Shown: one piece after another, positions 9,559 through 18,986 of the stretch
How the letters are laid out: each line of letters starts with the position of its first letter
Numbering within the stretch: position 1 is the first letter of the stretch
The notes under the pieces: model-generated
What the model saw: only the letters and a program-made list of their open reading frames with translations
Databases searched by the model: none
What the model was told of the DNA's origin: nothing
Assembly (NCBI GenBank): GCA_002708265.1
Contig: PANA01000003.1
Location: 1-64,000 of the forward strand
From: Legionellales bacterium
GTDB taxonomy: Bacteria > Pseudomonadota > Gammaproteobacteria > Berkiellales > Berkiellaceae
Direction: 5' to 3'
Length of the DNA stretch: 64,000 nt
Translations under genes and position numbers: made by a program

Positions 9559-10509
9559 GTGAGCAACCTAGACAAAGACTGGGAAAGAATCGCCAAATTA
9601 TTATACCGAAAAGGCATAATTTCTTTATGCAGTGGCGCATTAGTCGCTAAGCGAGCCATTACCGCCCCAGTTGGTCGCATTGACTCGTCACTTAGCTATG
9701 AGCACGTTTATATCGATGAAAATATTCGATTTGACTACTTTAAGCCTAAAGAGCCAACCTCCAAACATGCTTTGTTGCTATGCCCTGGCAGCGCTTACGC
9801 GTATCCTCCGCAGCGCTCTCATCATGCTTGGGCACAATATTTATGTAAAAAGCTTGGCTGGCCTGTATTTATTGTTCACCATAGGCTTAGTCCTAAGTAT
9901 GCATTCCCTGTTCCCTATGACGATGCCTTGGATACTATCAACTGGATTATCAACCAGGCTCAGGTGTATCACTTTAGCCCGGATAAGGTAGTGTTGGTGG
10001 GGGAGAGTTCGGGGGCGGCGACAGTAGCTGCGGTCTGTCATGCCTTCCGAGATGCCCAAAAAAAAGCGGTTTGTCACCAGGTTTTAATATATCCAACCCT
10101 TGATGCCGATACGATTGTCGACGATCCGAATTATCAAGATGATTTTTTAGTAGAGAAAAATAATCGCTCTAAAATGTTGGAGGTCTATCGACGTTACTAT
10201 GCACCAGGTAACCCCAGTGACCCGCGTGCATGGCCTTTAAACTTTAGTAACTATCGTGATTTGCCGCCAGCAACAATACTACTGGCTTCACTCGACCGCT
10301 TTTATCATGACGGGAGTCAATATTTTGATCGTCTTCAGGCTCATGATACCCCCGCCACCTTACAAAGTTATGATGGGGTGACACATGGGTTTATTTCTTT
10401 TATTCCCAATGTGAAGAAAGCGGTATTGGCTAATCGATGGTTAGTAAGTCATCTTAAAAAAACCGTGCTTGGCACCTCTGAGGAAAGGGCGTATAGTCCT
10501 GAAACATAA
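9559..10509 (+). CDS. alpha/beta hydrolase, HSL-type esterase
   Basis: Carboxylesterase of the hormone-sensitive-lipase (Aes-like) family, predicted cytoplasmic. The nucleophile elbow GESSG places Ser150; Asp246 (ASLDRFYHDG) and His276 (GVTHGF) complete the triad. The family's HGGG oxyanion motif is replaced by CPGSAY near residue 75, so oxyanion-hole geometry may differ. HHRLSPKYAFPVPYDD (residues ~107-122) is the usual strand-turn region. The GTG start follows AAAGAGGG. tsaC begins 28 bp downstream in the same direction; substrate cannot be told from sequence. Confidence 0.85.
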   Translation: MSNLDKDWERIAKLLYRKGIISLCSGALVAKRAITAPVGRIDSSLSYEHVYIDENIRFDYFKPKEPTSKHALLLCPGSAYAYPPQRSHHAWAQYLCKKLGWPVFIVHHRLSPKYAFPVPYDDALDTINWIINQAQVYHFSPDKVVLVGESSGAATVAAVCHAFRDAQKKAVCHQVLIYPTLDADTIVDDPNYQDDFLVEKNNRSKMLEVYRRYYAPGNPSDPRAWPLNFSNYRDLPPATILLASLDRFYHDGSQYFDRLQAHDTPATLQSYDGVTHGFISFIPNVKKAVLANRWLVSHLKKTVLGTSEERAYSPET

Positions 10510-10537
10510 TAAATAGAACTATATTTGGGGGAATACC

Positions 10538-11095
10538 TTGAGTACCCAATCCTCTATTGAAGATGCCGTTTTGGCACTACAAAAAGGTCAGTTAATTGTT
10601 TACCCCACAGAGGGGGTTTATGGTATTGGCTGTGATCCTCAGAATCTTGAGGCCATAGAGTCAATATTGGCGCTTAAGCAACGTTCTTGGGAGAAAGGAC
10701 TTATTCTTGTTGCCAGCTCGATTGAGCAGTTGGCTCCATTTATTCTTCCATTGTCTGAAAGTGATCTTGCCCAGTTATCGCAGACCTGGCCTGGGGCTGT
10801 TACTTGGATATTGCCAGCGCATCCTGAGACGGATCCTTTTCTGACGGGAAATCGAAAAACTTTAGCTTGTCGCGTGAGTGCGCACCCAACTATTCAGGCG
10901 CTATGTCAGGCGTTTGGGGGGCCTATCGTATCCACTAGCGCAAATGTTTCTGAACAACCTCCAGCATGCACATATAAAGAAGCTGCAAGCACGTTTCCCA
11001 TGGTAGAGTGCATAGTCGAGGGGGGGTTAGGCGATCTAAGTGGCCCTACGCCAATTCAAGTACTCGGCTCAAGCCAAGTTTTAAGACAAGGGTAG
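10538..11095 (+). CDS. tsaC: threonylcarbamoyl-AMP synthase TsaC (YrdC)
   Basis: Makes threonylcarbamoyl-AMP from threonine, bicarbonate and ATP, the first step of the t6A37 modification in ANN-decoding tRNAs. The 185-residue single YrdC domain shows YPTEGVYGIGCDP near residue 22, KQRSWEKGLI near 47 (the KRx3KG-like ATP/threonine site) and STSANVSEQPP near 135. No C-terminal Sua5 domain. Its partner tsaD is at 36165-37184. The start is TTG with GGGGGA upstream. hemF starts 6 bp after the stop, so tsaC-hemF-aroE form an operon. Confidence 0.95.
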   Translation: MSTQSSIEDAVLALQKGQLIVYPTEGVYGIGCDPQNLEAIESILALKQRSWEKGLILVASSIEQLAPFILPLSESDLAQLSQTWPGAVTWILPAHPETDPFLTGNRKTLACRVSAHPTIQALCQAFGGPIVSTSANVSEQPPACTYKEAASTFPMVECIVEGGLGDLSGPTPIQVLGSSQVLRQG

Positions 11096-11101
11096 GGTGT
11101 C

Positions 11102-12046
11102 ATGAGTGACATTAGTTTGGGCAGCTTCAAAGCATATTTACTCGATTTACAACAGACAATTTGTCAGTCTTTAGAACAGCTGGATGGTGAAAAAGCCTTT
11201 GAGGCAGACGTTTGGACTCGCGCCACAGGTGGAGGGGGACGCAGCTGTGTACTTAAGCAAGGGAAGGTCTTTGAGCAGGCGGGTGTTAATTTCTCTCATG
11301 TCTATGGAGATGGCCTTCCCCCTAGTGCCACCGCTCAACGGCCAGAGCTGGCAGGGGCTTCTTTTGAGGCGATGGGAGTATCTTTAGTCATACATCCGCG
11401 CAACCCTCATGTACCAACGACGCATATGAATGTGCGTGCATTTGTTGCCAACGGGAGTAACGGCCCTTGTTGGTGGTTTGGGGGTGGTTTTGATTTAACC
11501 CCTTACTATGGCTATGTTAAAGATTGCGTACACTGGCACAGCGTGGCCGCCCAAGCCTGTGCGCCTTTTGGTTCTCATGTATATCCCAAGTTTAAAAAGT
11601 GGTGTGATGAGTATTTCTACTTGAAGCATCGACAAGAACCTCGTGGTATTGGTGGACTGTTCTTTGACGACTGGAATACGGGTGGTTGGGATGACGCTCA
11701 GGCACTAACTCGCTCTGTTGGCGAGCACTTTCTAGAAGCATACCTCCCGATTGTGCATCGTCGTAAAGCAACCCCCTATACCGACGAGCAAAGAGCTTTT
11801 CAGCTTTATCGTCGTGGTCGTTATGTTGAGTACAATCTTGTTTATGACAGGGGCACTTTATTTGGCCTGCAAAGTGGGGGCCGAACAGAATCTATTTTGA
11901 TGTCTTTCCCACCTTTGGTACGCTGGGAATATGATTTTCATCCACAGCCAGGCTCTGAAGAAGAACGATTAACGCGTTATTTTCTGACCAATCGAGATTG
12001 GTTGTGTGAGATGAAAATCGAAGAAGAAGCGGCCAGTATCATATAA
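11102..12046 (+). CDS. hemF: oxygen-dependent coproporphyrinogen III oxidase
   Basis: Cytoplasmic heme-biosynthesis enzyme that oxidatively decarboxylates coproporphyrinogen III to protoporphyrinogen IX using O2. The 314 residues contain the family blocks [17 protein letters not shown] near 96, [13 protein letters not shown] near 120, [13 protein letters not shown] near 180 and the C-terminal [15 protein letters not shown] / [12 protein letters not shown]. Length agrees with E. coli HemF (299). Using O2, it implies aerobic or microaerobic growth. It sits in tsaC-hemF-aroE, as in Pseudomonas. Confidence 0.97.
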   Translation: MSDISLGSFKAYLLDLQQTICQSLEQLDGEKAFEADVWTRATGGGGRSCVLKQGKVFEQAGVNFSHVYGDGLPPSATAQRPELAGASFEAMGVSLVIHPRNPHVPTTHMNVRAFVANGSNGPCWWFGGGFDLTPYYGYVKDCVHWHSVAAQACAPFGSHVYPKFKKWCDEYFYLKHRQEPRGIGGLFFDDWNTGGWDDAQALTRSVGEHFLEAYLPIVHRRKATPYTDEQRAFQLYRRGRYVEYNLVYDRGTLFGLQSGGRTESILMSFPPLVRWEYDFHPQPGSEEERLTRYFLTNRDWLCEMKIEEEAASII

Positions 12047-12067
12047 TTTCGAAGGAGATCTAGAGAA

Positions 12068-12865
12068 ATGATGAGGTTTTGCGTCATTGGTTATCCCGCA
12101 AAGCACTCACTCTCCCCTCAGCTCCACCAAGCCTTTGCGTGCCAAGTGCGCCTTGATATTTGCTATACCATTGTTGAAGTGTCGCCTGATTTATTTGAGA
12201 CACAGATTCAAGCTTTGGCAAATGAGGGGTATATGGGGGCTAACATCACACTGCCTTACAAGTCCCGAGTCTTAAGCATTGCAGATAGCGTGTCTGACAA
12301 TGCTCAATTAGCACGTTCAGCCAATACGCTTAAGTTTGAAGATCATCGTTGTTTTGCAGATACCACAGATGGCGTTGGTTTTTTGAAAGGGTATCCTCAA
12401 AAGAACGGCTGGAAAAGCCAAACAGTTTTGCTTTTGGGAGCAGGTGGAGCAGCTTGTTCTATTGCGGCGGCTTTGGCATCTGAGGGCGCAAATGTGTTAG
12501 TGATGGCACGAGATGCCGAGCGTCAAAATGAAATGCTCAAGAAACTCAACCATCCTAGAATTCTTGCTTTTCACGCTTCCAGCCATCAGGGGCTGGATGT
12601 CGTTATTAATGCCACTAGCGCCAGCTTATTAGGTGAGTTACCAGATTGCTTACCGGAATCGGCGTTGCTTAGAAACACAGTCAGTATTGATGTTGTTTAT
12701 AATTTACAGCAGCACACACCGTTTATGCAGTGGTCAATGTCTTCAGGTGCTTCTAGCACACTTGATGGATGGAATATGTTAGTGGAGCAAGGCGCTCAAA
12801 GCTTTTATTGGTGGACAGGATACTCTGTCGACACTGAAAACTTCAAAAAGAACCGAAGGGTATAG
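12068..12865 (+). CDS. aroE: shikimate dehydrogenase (NADP+)
   Basis: Reduces 3-dehydroshikimate to shikimate in the chorismate pathway. Substrate-site residues are visible: SLSP near residue 14-17, Lys65 in NITLPYK, Asn86 in SANTL and Asp101 in DTTDGVGF. The Rossmann segment LLLGAGGAACS is near residue 122 and INATSASL near 180. The tandem ATGATG start follows AAGGAGA; the first ATG has the better spacing. It is the last gene of the rightward operon; convergent with the Nudix gene 4 bp beyond. Confidence 0.97.
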   Translation: MMRFCVIGYPAKHSLSPQLHQAFACQVRLDICYTIVEVSPDLFETQIQALANEGYMGANITLPYKSRVLSIADSVSDNAQLARSANTLKFEDHRCFADTTDGVGFLKGYPQKNGWKSQTVLLLGAGGAACSIAAALASEGANVLVMARDAERQNEMLKKLNHPRILAFHASSHQGLDVVINATSASLLGELPDCLPESALLRNTVSIDVVYNLQQHTPFMQWSMSSGASSTLDGWNMLVEQGAQSFYWWTGYSVDTENFKKNRRV

Positions 12866-12869
12866 CAGA

Positions 12870-13343
12870 TTACTTTGGCAGCCATGCTAGGTCTTTGCAT
12901 GCCGCAATTAGCCACCGAGTATCTGGCATTAAGCGCTTATCTTTTAAAGCAGCTTCTGCAGAGTCAAACATTATGATTTCACCTTCCGTGCACTTGTAGG
13001 ATTGCTTGCTGGTGTCATGCCAAAAGAATGTATATATAAGCTCTTTGTGCTGAGTGATGGCTTCAGAGAGCGTCTCCAAGTAGCGCAGTTGGGCTAGATC
13101 AGGTTTTACACCGAGTTCCTCATGCAGTTCTCGAACGACCGCTTCGTCTGGTGATTCTTCTTCTTCCATTTTTCCACCAAAGGCGCAGACTCTATCACTA
13201 TGAGTGTGAAAGTTAGGATCTCGGTATTGTAGGGCGAGTTTTCCTGAAGCAGTTAGAATTAAACAACTGACAAAACTTTGATCGAAAGCATCCAGATCGA
13301 TTTCGTGAGGCTCATATACTTTAACTTCCTCTAGTGTCGCCAT
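12870..13343 (-). CDS. Nudix hydrolase
   Basis: A 157-residue protein with a complete Nudix box at residues 57-79 (Gly57, Glu63, Arg71-Glu72, Glu75-Glu76, Gly78), so it should hydrolyse a nucleoside diphosphate linked to another moiety with Mg2+ or Mn2+. The substrate cannot be inferred. An upstream TTG at 13349 is in frame, but AAGGAG is only 1 bp from it and 7 bp from the ATG at 13343, so I use the ATG. Its start lies inside the 3' end of the gamma-carbonic-anhydrase-like gene (23 bp overlap), indicating coupled translation. Confidence 0.9.
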   Translation of the reverse strand: MATLEEVKVYEPHEIDLDAFDQSFVSCLILTASGKLALQYRDPNFHTHSDRVCAFGGKMEEEESPDEAVVRELHEELGVKPDLAQLRYLETLSEAITQHKELIYTFFWHDTSKQSYKCTEGEIIMFDSAEAALKDKRLMPDTRWLIAACKDLAWLPK

Positions 13344-13884
13344 CTTCAAGCTCCTTCAGGTAAATGTCTTTTAAGTTGCAGTAGTTTTGTACACTGTAAG
13401 GAATAAAAGCCCGCTCAGCATCATTAAGGGGTCTTACTTTAACCGCGGGGCGTCCCACATATAGGTATCCGCTCTCCAGTACTTTGCCAGGTGAAACTAA
13501 GCTGCCAGCACCAATGATAACTTCACTCTCTACAATTGCACCATCCATGATGATGGTGTTCATCCCAATTAAACAGCGATCTTGAATATGGCAACCGTGT
13601 AACATGGCGCGATGTCCAACGGTAATATCGGCCCCAATAATTAATGGAAACCCATCAGGGTGGGTTTTGTCACTGGCATGGGTGACATGAAGAACGCTTC
13701 CATCTTGAATATTGGTCCTTGGCCCAATGGTGATGTGATGCATGTCAGCGCGAACAATAACACCCGGCCACAAAGCGACATCATCTCCAATAGTGGCCTG
13801 ACCTATGACAATCGCTGAAGGGTCGATAAAAACACGCTTGCCTATCGTGGGAGCTACTCCCTGAAAAGAACGAATATTTTTCAT
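13321..13884 (-). CDS. yrdA: gamma-carbonic-anhydrase-like hexapeptide protein (YrdA)
   Basis: Left-handed beta-helix protein of 187 residues with repeated hexapeptide turns such as IGDDVALWPGVIVRAD, IGADITVGHRAML and IGMNTIIMDGAIV. The metal histidines of the gamma-CA family are present: one in SVLHVTH (~residue 66) and two in VGHRAMLHGC (~90-95). Bacterial YrdA/PaaY proteins bind zinc, but physiological activity of this subgroup is uncertain (carbonic anhydrase or thioesterase). In E. coli yrdA is also close to aroE. It overlaps gor upstream by 4 bp and the Nudix gene downstream, forming a leftward operon. Confidence 0.92.
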   Translation of the reverse strand: MKNIRSFQGVAPTIGKRVFIDPSAIVIGQATIGDDVALWPGVIVRADMHHITIGPRTNIQDGSVLHVTHASDKTHPDGFPLIIGADITVGHRAMLHGCHIQDRCLIGMNTIIMDGAIVESEVIIGAGSLVSPGKVLESGYLYVGRPAVKVRPLNDAERAFIPYSVQNYCNLKDIYLKELEDGDTRGS

Positions 13885-15224
13885 TTGAGTGTCACTATCT
13901 CTTCTGCTGAAGTTGGATGGATTGCAATGGTACGGTCAAAGTCTGCTTTCGTTGCCCCCATGTTAATCGCAACGGCAAAGCCCTGTAAAATTTCATCTGC
14001 ATGGGGACCTATGATGTGTAACCCCACAACCGCTTCATTCTTGCCAGCAACAACCAGCTTGATTTTAGTGGGTAGGCGTCGGGTTCCCATCGCTTCATCC
14101 ATAGAAACAAAACTACTGTTGTAGACATTAATTTGCTGGGTACCATATTGATTGATGGCTTCTTCTTCACTAAGCCCAATGGTTCCAATGGGAGGGTGAG
14201 AAAAGACAACAGTTGGGACCAGCGTATGGGGTAGGCGACTTTCAGGATTGTTGTCAAACAGGCGATGTGCAAGACGCCGACCGGCAGCGACCGCGACGGG
14301 GGTGAGCGCTAGTTGAGGGGTGACATCTCCCACCGCATAGATGCCAGGGACATTGGTATTTTGGAAATCATCAATTTTTATGTGTCCACTGTCAGTTAAT
14401 TTAATTCCAACTGTTTCAATGCCTAAATTCTCGGTATGTGGGTGGCGTCCGATGGCCCAGATAACACACTCCACGTCATTAATAGAGTCACCTTCTTCAG
14501 CGTGTAAAGTTAAGTGCCCTGGTTTCCCTTCTAAGCGGCTAGGTGAGAAATGATGATGAACCTGGATACCACTAGCGGCAAGTTGTTCGTTCAAAGTATC
14601 GGAGAGCATGCAATCAAAGCCTCTTAGGGGACAATGTTTACGCATGGTTATGTGTGTTTTAGTGCCAAGGCCATTGAGAACACCTGCTAGCTCGACGGCA
14701 ATATAACCCGCGCCAACAACAATGGCACTCTTAGGTAAATGTCTTAAGGCAAAAAAATCGTCAGATATCCAGCCTAGCTCTGCCCCGGGGATTGAAGGAC
14801 GGTTGGGGGCACCGCCGGTTGCAATTACGATATGCTCAGCGTGGATGATGTCTTGTCCAACTTTAACCGTATTGGCGTTTTGAATAAAGGCTTTTCCGAG
14901 CACGCGTTCAACACCGTTATTTTTTAACCCGCGTTCATAAGATTGATGAATACGCTCAATGTAGGCTTGGCGTGTATCCGTTAAGGCTGCCCACTCTAAA
15001 TTTGCTTGAGCAGAAATTCCAAAATGTTGGGCTTGCTGAATTTGATCCATGCGCTCACTGGCTAACCACATTACCTTTTTGGGAACACAGCCTTCATTGA
15101 CACAGGTTCCTCCCAAGTGATGGGCATCCACAAGCACTACCTTAGCACCCAACTGAGCAGCGCGGTTACTAAAGGCAATGCCACCACTGCCAGCACCAAT
15201 TACACAGACATCAACTTTTTTCAT
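13881..15224 (-). CDS. gor: glutathione-disulfide reductase
   Basis: FAD- and NADPH-dependent enzyme keeping cytoplasmic glutathione reduced. From the ATG at 15224 the protein has 447 residues: FAD site VCVIGAGSGGIAFSNRAA (residues 7-24), redox pair Cys41/Cys46 in GGTCVNEGCVPKK, NADPH fold VVGAGYIAVELAG near 160-175 and C-terminal HPTSAEE carrying the catalytic His of the partner subunit. The frame extends 17 codons upstream, but the ATG matches the family start. It overlaps the GNAT gene by 14 bp, so translation is probably coupled. Confidence 0.95.
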   Translation of the reverse strand: MKKVDVCVIGAGSGGIAFSNRAAQLGAKVVLVDAHHLGGTCVNEGCVPKKVMWLASERMDQIQQAQHFGISAQANLEWAALTDTRQAYIERIHQSYERGLKNNGVERVLGKAFIQNANTVKVGQDIIHAEHIVIATGGAPNRPSIPGAELGWISDDFFALRHLPKSAIVVGAGYIAVELAGVLNGLGTKTHITMRKHCPLRGFDCMLSDTLNEQLAASGIQVHHHFSPSRLEGKPGHLTLHAEEGDSINDVECVIWAIGRHPHTENLGIETVGIKLTDSGHIKIDDFQNTNVPGIYAVGDVTPQLALTPVAVAAGRRLAHRLFDNNPESRLPHTLVPTVVFSHPPIGTIGLSEEEAINQYGTQQINVYNSSFVSMDEAMGTRRLPTKIKLVVAGKNEAVVGLHIIGPHADEILQGFAVAINMGATKADFDRTIAIHPTSAEEIVTLK

Positions 15225-15735
15225 ATCGTTTCGCCATAAAATATCGTTTAGTGGTTGAAAGGTCAGCCCAGCCAAAATCCTCTTGGAGCTTATAACCTAG
15301 CTTCTTGTATAGGTTAATGGCTGGAGTGTTATCTCTAAAAACATAGAAGTATCCAAAGAAAATATCATGCTCGAGTTTTAGGCGTTCTTCCCACGCGTCC
15401 ATAATTTTAGAGGCAAAGCCTTTTTTGCGATGCTCAGGAAGCACAAAAAGGTAAGCTAAAAAACCTTGGTTGACAGCAGTGAATTCGGGAGGCTCAGTTA
15501 CGTACCACAAATAGCCTACGGTTTCATTGCGATTATTTTTTGCAAATAAAATAAACTGACGAGGCGTCTCGAGGCCAAGTGGTAACATCCCATTCACTTC
15601 TTCATGTGCATATTGGGTAGCCGCTGTCTTTGAACTGTATTCTCGATATTTAACAAGCTCTTCAATATAAATAGATATTGCAAGAGACTTAAACTGTTCA
15701 AACTCAGGGACTGAAGGTTTTACCAGTTTAATCAT
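15211..15735 (-). CDS. GNAT family N-acetyltransferase
   Basis: A 174-residue single GNAT domain. The acetyl-CoA loop VLPEHRKKGFASKIMDAWE (near residue 98-116) contains R-x-x-G-x-A; strand FLAYLFVLPE precedes it and NTPAINLYKKLGYKL closes the fold. The acceptor substrate is unknown. I chose the ATG at 15735 because GAGGA lies 5 bp upstream; the frame continues 25 codons further without a ribosome-binding site. First gene of a leftward run GNAT-gor-yrdA-Nudix, divergent from prlC. Confidence 0.9.
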   Translation of the reverse strand: MIKLVKPSVPEFEQFKSLAISIYIEELVKYREYSSKTAATQYAHEEVNGMLPLGLETPRQFILFAKNNRNETVGYLWYVTEPPEFTAVNQGFLAYLFVLPEHRKKGFASKIMDAWEERLKLEHDIFFGYFYVFRDNTPAINLYKKLGYKLQEDFGWADLSTTKRYFMAKRYEKS

Positions 15736-15856
15736 GTTTGTCCTCACAGAAAAAGATGACTGTAACATAGCCGTTTGCAGACTCGTAATATGGTTTGATG
15801 GCCAACACAACGTTTGTTAGGATACAGCCAGACTATTATCGTAGCTGGAGGTGCGC

Positions 15857-17884
15857 ATGTCTTCAAATCCGATTTTGTTTGAAGGAATTTTTCCGCCATT
15901 CGAAGAAATCGATCCCGCAACAGTGTTTCCAACCATTGATGCACTGCTTTCTGAGTCACTCAAAAAGGTTGATAACTTGCTCAGTCGGCAGCCAAGCACC
16001 TTTCAGGAGTTAATTGTTCCACTAGAGAAAATAGATGATCGTTTAAGTCGGTCGTGGTCTGTTGTTTCTCATCTGCAGTCAGTCAAAAGTGCTCCCGAAA
16101 TCCGCAAAGCCTATGAAGCATGTTTGCCCAAGCTTACCGACTATTCTACTCAAGTGGGCCAGAATAAGGGGTTGTTTGAAGCATTCTCTCGTATTCAAGC
16201 GTCTGAGGATTTCTCGAGACTCTCAACGGAAGAAAAAACATTAGTTGAGCATGCCGTTCGAGACTTTCAGCTCAGCGGTGTTGGGCTCGAGGGGGAGCAA
16301 AAATCACTCTACGCAACTTTAAGCACAGAGTTATCACAGCTATCGAATGTCTATAGTAATAATAGTATGGATGCAACCGATCATTGGCACTGGCAAACTG
16401 AAAACGAAGCACAATGTGATGGTATTCCTGAAGCCGTTTTGAAATCAGCGCAAGCCAATGCCAAAGAGCATAATGAAAAAGGTTGGCGTTTTGGTTTGGA
16501 TTTTCCAACATACTTATCAGTTGTCACGTATGCAACGAATAGAGATATTCGTAAAAAATTCTATGACGCATTTGTTACCCGCGCATCCGAGAAGGGTGAG
16601 AACGCAGCAAAGTGGGATAATGGCCCCGTCATGAAGGCGACGTTAGAAAAACGTGAGCAGTTAGCAAAGCTGTTAGGTTTTCAGAACTACGCTGAGTACT
16701 CATTAGCAACGAAAATGGCGCAAACAACGGATGAGGTGTTAGCCTTTTATGATGCGCTCATTGAAAAAGCAAAACCCGCAGCTGAAAAAGAGTTTGCAGA
16801 CCTGCAAGCCTATGCGAATGGACAAGGTTTTGAAGGAAAGCTCCAGCCATGGGATGTGGCTTTTTATTCTGAAAAGTATAAGCAAGAACAATTTTCAATT
16901 TCTCAAGAGGCATTAAGAGCGTATTTTCCGTTAGATAAAGTTTTATCCGGTTTATTTGAGATTACCAGCCGCTTATACGACGTCACGATCGCCCCGTTAC
17001 CGTCGGCGCAAGTATGGAATGAGAGTGTTAAGTGCTATCAAATCACCTCTAAAGCAGGGGAGCCAGTAGCATACTTTTACTTAGATCCGTTTGCGAGAAA
17101 AGCAAAACGTTCAGGTGCTTGGATGGATGAGTGCGCAAGTCGTTTTAAAGCTCAAGATCTGCAGCTACCTGTTGCGTATTTAGTTACTAATTTTAGACCT
17201 CCTGCAAACGATACGCCGGCCCTTTTAACACACGACGATGTGATTACGCTGTTCCATGAGTTTGGCCATGGGCTACATCATATGTTAACTAAAGGTGATT
17301 ACCCCAGCGTGTCTGGTATCAACGGTGTTCCATGGGATGCGGTTGAACTTCCTAGTCAATTCTATGAGAACTGGTGCTGGGAGCCAGAGGCATTAGCTTT
17401 AATCAGTGAACACATAGAAACCAAAAAACCGCTCGATGCAGAGTTGATAGAGCAATTGCGTCGTAGCAAAAACTATGGCGCTGGTATGGCAATGGTTCGT
17501 CAAATAGAGCTAGGTCTCTTTGACTTTACAGTTCATCTTCAAGGTCCGACGTGTGATATTCATGCCACCCTTGAAAAGATAAGAGACCGGGTAAGTGTTA
17601 GTCCAAGAGTTTCTTACAATCGATTTGAGAACTCATTTACGCATATTTTCTCTGGTGGGTACGCAGCAGGTTACTACAGCTACTTATGGGCTGAGGTGCT
17701 ATCAGCGGATGCCTTTAGCGCGTTTCAAGAAGCCGGTATCTTTGATAAAGAAACTGGAAAGCGGTTTAAAACCTGTATTCTTGAGAAGGGCGGAAGCGAA
17801 CCTCCTGCGAAACTATTTGAAGACTTTAGAGGTCGGGCACCTTCAATTGAGCCACTTTTAAAACAAGAAGGACTGCTGGCGTAG
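15857..17884 (+). CDS. prlC: oligopeptidase A, M3 metallopeptidase
   Basis: Cytoplasmic zinc oligopeptidase that degrades short peptides, including cleaved signal peptides. The 675-residue protein has the HEFGH zinc motif at residues 467-471 (FHEFGHGLHH) and the third ligand in the following helix near WDAVELPSQFYENW. The C-terminal FxGRxP motif (FRGRAPSIEPLL) is typical of OpdA/PrlC. Start: a GTG at 15851 overlaps the GGAGG ribosome-binding site, so the ATG at 15857 (5 bp after GGAGG) is preferred. It has its own divergent promoter region shared with the GNAT operon. Confidence 0.97.
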   Translation: MSSNPILFEGIFPPFEEIDPATVFPTIDALLSESLKKVDNLLSRQPSTFQELIVPLEKIDDRLSRSWSVVSHLQSVKSAPEIRKAYEACLPKLTDYSTQVGQNKGLFEAFSRIQASEDFSRLSTEEKTLVEHAVRDFQLSGVGLEGEQKSLYATLSTELSQLSNVYSNNSMDATDHWHWQTENEAQCDGIPEAVLKSAQANAKEHNEKGWRFGLDFPTYLSVVTYATNRDIRKKFYDAFVTRASEKGENAAKWDNGPVMKATLEKREQLAKLLGFQNYAEYSLATKMAQTTDEVLAFYDALIEKAKPAAEKEFADLQAYANGQGFEGKLQPWDVAFYSEKYKQEQFSISQEALRAYFPLDKVLSGLFEITSRLYDVTIAPLPSAQVWNESVKCYQITSKAGEPVAYFYLDPFARKAKRSGAWMDECASRFKAQDLQLPVAYLVTNFRPPANDTPALLTHDDVITLFHEFGHGLHHMLTKGDYPSVSGINGVPWDAVELPSQFYENWCWEPEALALISEHIETKKPLDAELIEQLRRSKNYGAGMAMVRQIELGLFDFTVHLQGPTCDIHATLEKIRDRVSVSPRVSYNRFENSFTHIFSGGYAAGYYSYLWAEVLSADAFSAFQEAGIFDKETGKRFKTCILEKGGSEPPAKLFEDFRGRAPSIEPLLKQEGLLA

Positions 17885-17901
17885 ATTTTTAAGTGCACCC
17901 C

Positions 17902-17922
17902 CCCGCTTTTTTGAGAAGCGGG
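17902..17922 (+). terminator. hairpin after prlC
   Basis: CCCGCTT and AAGCGGG form a 7-bp perfect stem with a 7-nt T-rich loop, 18 bp after prlC. There is no downstream T tract, so it is either a weak terminator or an mRNA 3' stabiliser. Confidence 0.45.
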
Positions 17923-17941
17923 GCCAGTCATCTTCTATAAT
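17911..17941 (+). promoter_or_regulatory. candidate rmf promoter
   Basis: TTGAGA (17911-17916), 19-bp spacer, then perfect TATAAT (17936-17941), 31 bp upstream of rmf. The -35 lies inside the prlC hairpin. The spacer is long, so the -35 assignment is tentative. Confidence 0.5.
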
Positions 17942-17971
17942 CGCTTGTGTAACTAGCTATTGGAGGCAATT

Positions 17972-18154
17972 ATGGCATCTTCAAAACGTTCCCGTCGTGA
18001 TCCTTTAAAAAAAGCTTTCAATCAAGGTTTTAACGCCAGTATCAAGGGAAAAGGAATGGGCAGCTGCCCCTATGAGCATGTTGATAAGCGCGGCGCCTGG
18101 ATGGGCGGTTGGCGTCAAGCCAACGACACCCAATACGGAACCTATCTCAAATAG
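17972..18154 (+). CDS. rmf: ribosome modulation factor
   Basis: A 60-residue basic protein matching the RMF family: N-terminal RSRRDPLKKAFNQGF, then MGSCPYEHVDKRGAWMGGWR, which corresponds to the CPYxxxxxRxxWLGGWRxA signature of E. coli RMF. RMF binds near the 16S rRNA 3' end and drives formation of hibernating 100S ribosomes in stationary phase. The ATG at 17972 has GGAGG 5 bp upstream; an in-frame TTG at 17960 overlaps that site and is rejected. It has its own TATAAT and is convergent with bioC. Confidence 0.9.
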   Translation: MASSKRSRRDPLKKAFNQGFNASIKGKGMGSCPYEHVDKRGAWMGGWRQANDTQYGTYLK

Positions 18155-18161
18155 TTATCTC

Positions 18162-18986
18162 TCAGGACTTTAGATCAGGCGATAGCCTTATCGGATCGTG
18201 TTGTGATCCGGTAGGGCGTCGTTTATTTGCATGAAGATAAATGACCTCATAAGTCGCAGGATAGCTGCCATCAGGTTGAGCAAACCCTTCATAAGCTGAA
18301 TAAAATGCCTCTAAACGAGATTTTCCCATCAAAGATCTTCGGCGGTCTAGATGTGCATTCTGAGCACCAATCGTTCTTAAGTCTCTCAACAGTAAAGCCG
18401 GTGATTCATAGGCCACCGTGATATCATCACGATCGGCTACCGGATCTTCAAAGCCATTTTTAAGTAAAATATCCGCTAGGTCATGCATGTCAGGAAATTC
18501 ATGGACGTGAGGCCTCGTGTCAACTTGGGCCCAGCTTGCTTTACATTCTTTGAGAGTATCAGGTCCGAAAGTGCTTAAAAACAATATACCGCCGGGCTTT
18601 AGTACGCGCTTGGCTTCTTTAAAAATGATTTCTGGATCAGTCCACTGCAAAACACAATTACCAATAACCCAGTCAACGGAGCCATCTGCTAAAGGGAGTC
18701 GGTGGGCATCAGCACAAACCACCATTTCACCAGTGTTGCTGTTTGCTTGCGTGCACATGTTAAGTGAAAAATCAAAACCTAATGTAAGTGTTTGGGGAAA
18801 GTGCTCTTTGAGTAAAGCTAAAGAGAATCCTGTTCCCGTGCCAATATCCACTGCTATTCTGGGAGAGTGCTTCATGAGAAGTAACCGTTCGAACAAGCGA
18901 TTTGCTATTTCTTTTTGTAAAAAGGCAGCGGTCTCATACTGATTCGCTGCGCGATCAAACCGCTGTCTGATTAGCTTAATCGACAT
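18162..18986 (-). CDS. bioC: malonyl-ACP O-methyltransferase BioC
   Basis: Methylates the free carboxyl of malonyl-ACP with SAM to start pimelate synthesis for biotin. The 274-residue class I methyltransferase opens with RQRFDRAANQYETAAFLQ, a BioC hallmark, followed by SAM motif VDIGTGTGFS (~residue 46), DAHRLPLADGSVDWVIGN (~93) and LKPGGILFLSTFG (~128). Its start overlaps the bioB end by 11 bp, so the two are translated as one unit. No bioF, bioH or bioD is seen in the window. Confidence 0.93.
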   Translation of the reverse strand: MSIKLIRQRFDRAANQYETAAFLQKEIANRLFERLLLMKHSPRIAVDIGTGTGFSLALLKEHFPQTLTLGFDFSLNMCTQANSNTGEMVVCADAHRLPLADGSVDWVIGNCVLQWTDPEIIFKEAKRVLKPGGILFLSTFGPDTLKECKASWAQVDTRPHVHEFPDMHDLADILLKNGFEDPVADRDDITVAYESPALLLRDLRTIGAQNAHLDRRRSLMGKSRLEAFYSAYEGFAQPDGSYPATYEVIYLHANKRRPTGSQHDPIRLSPDLKS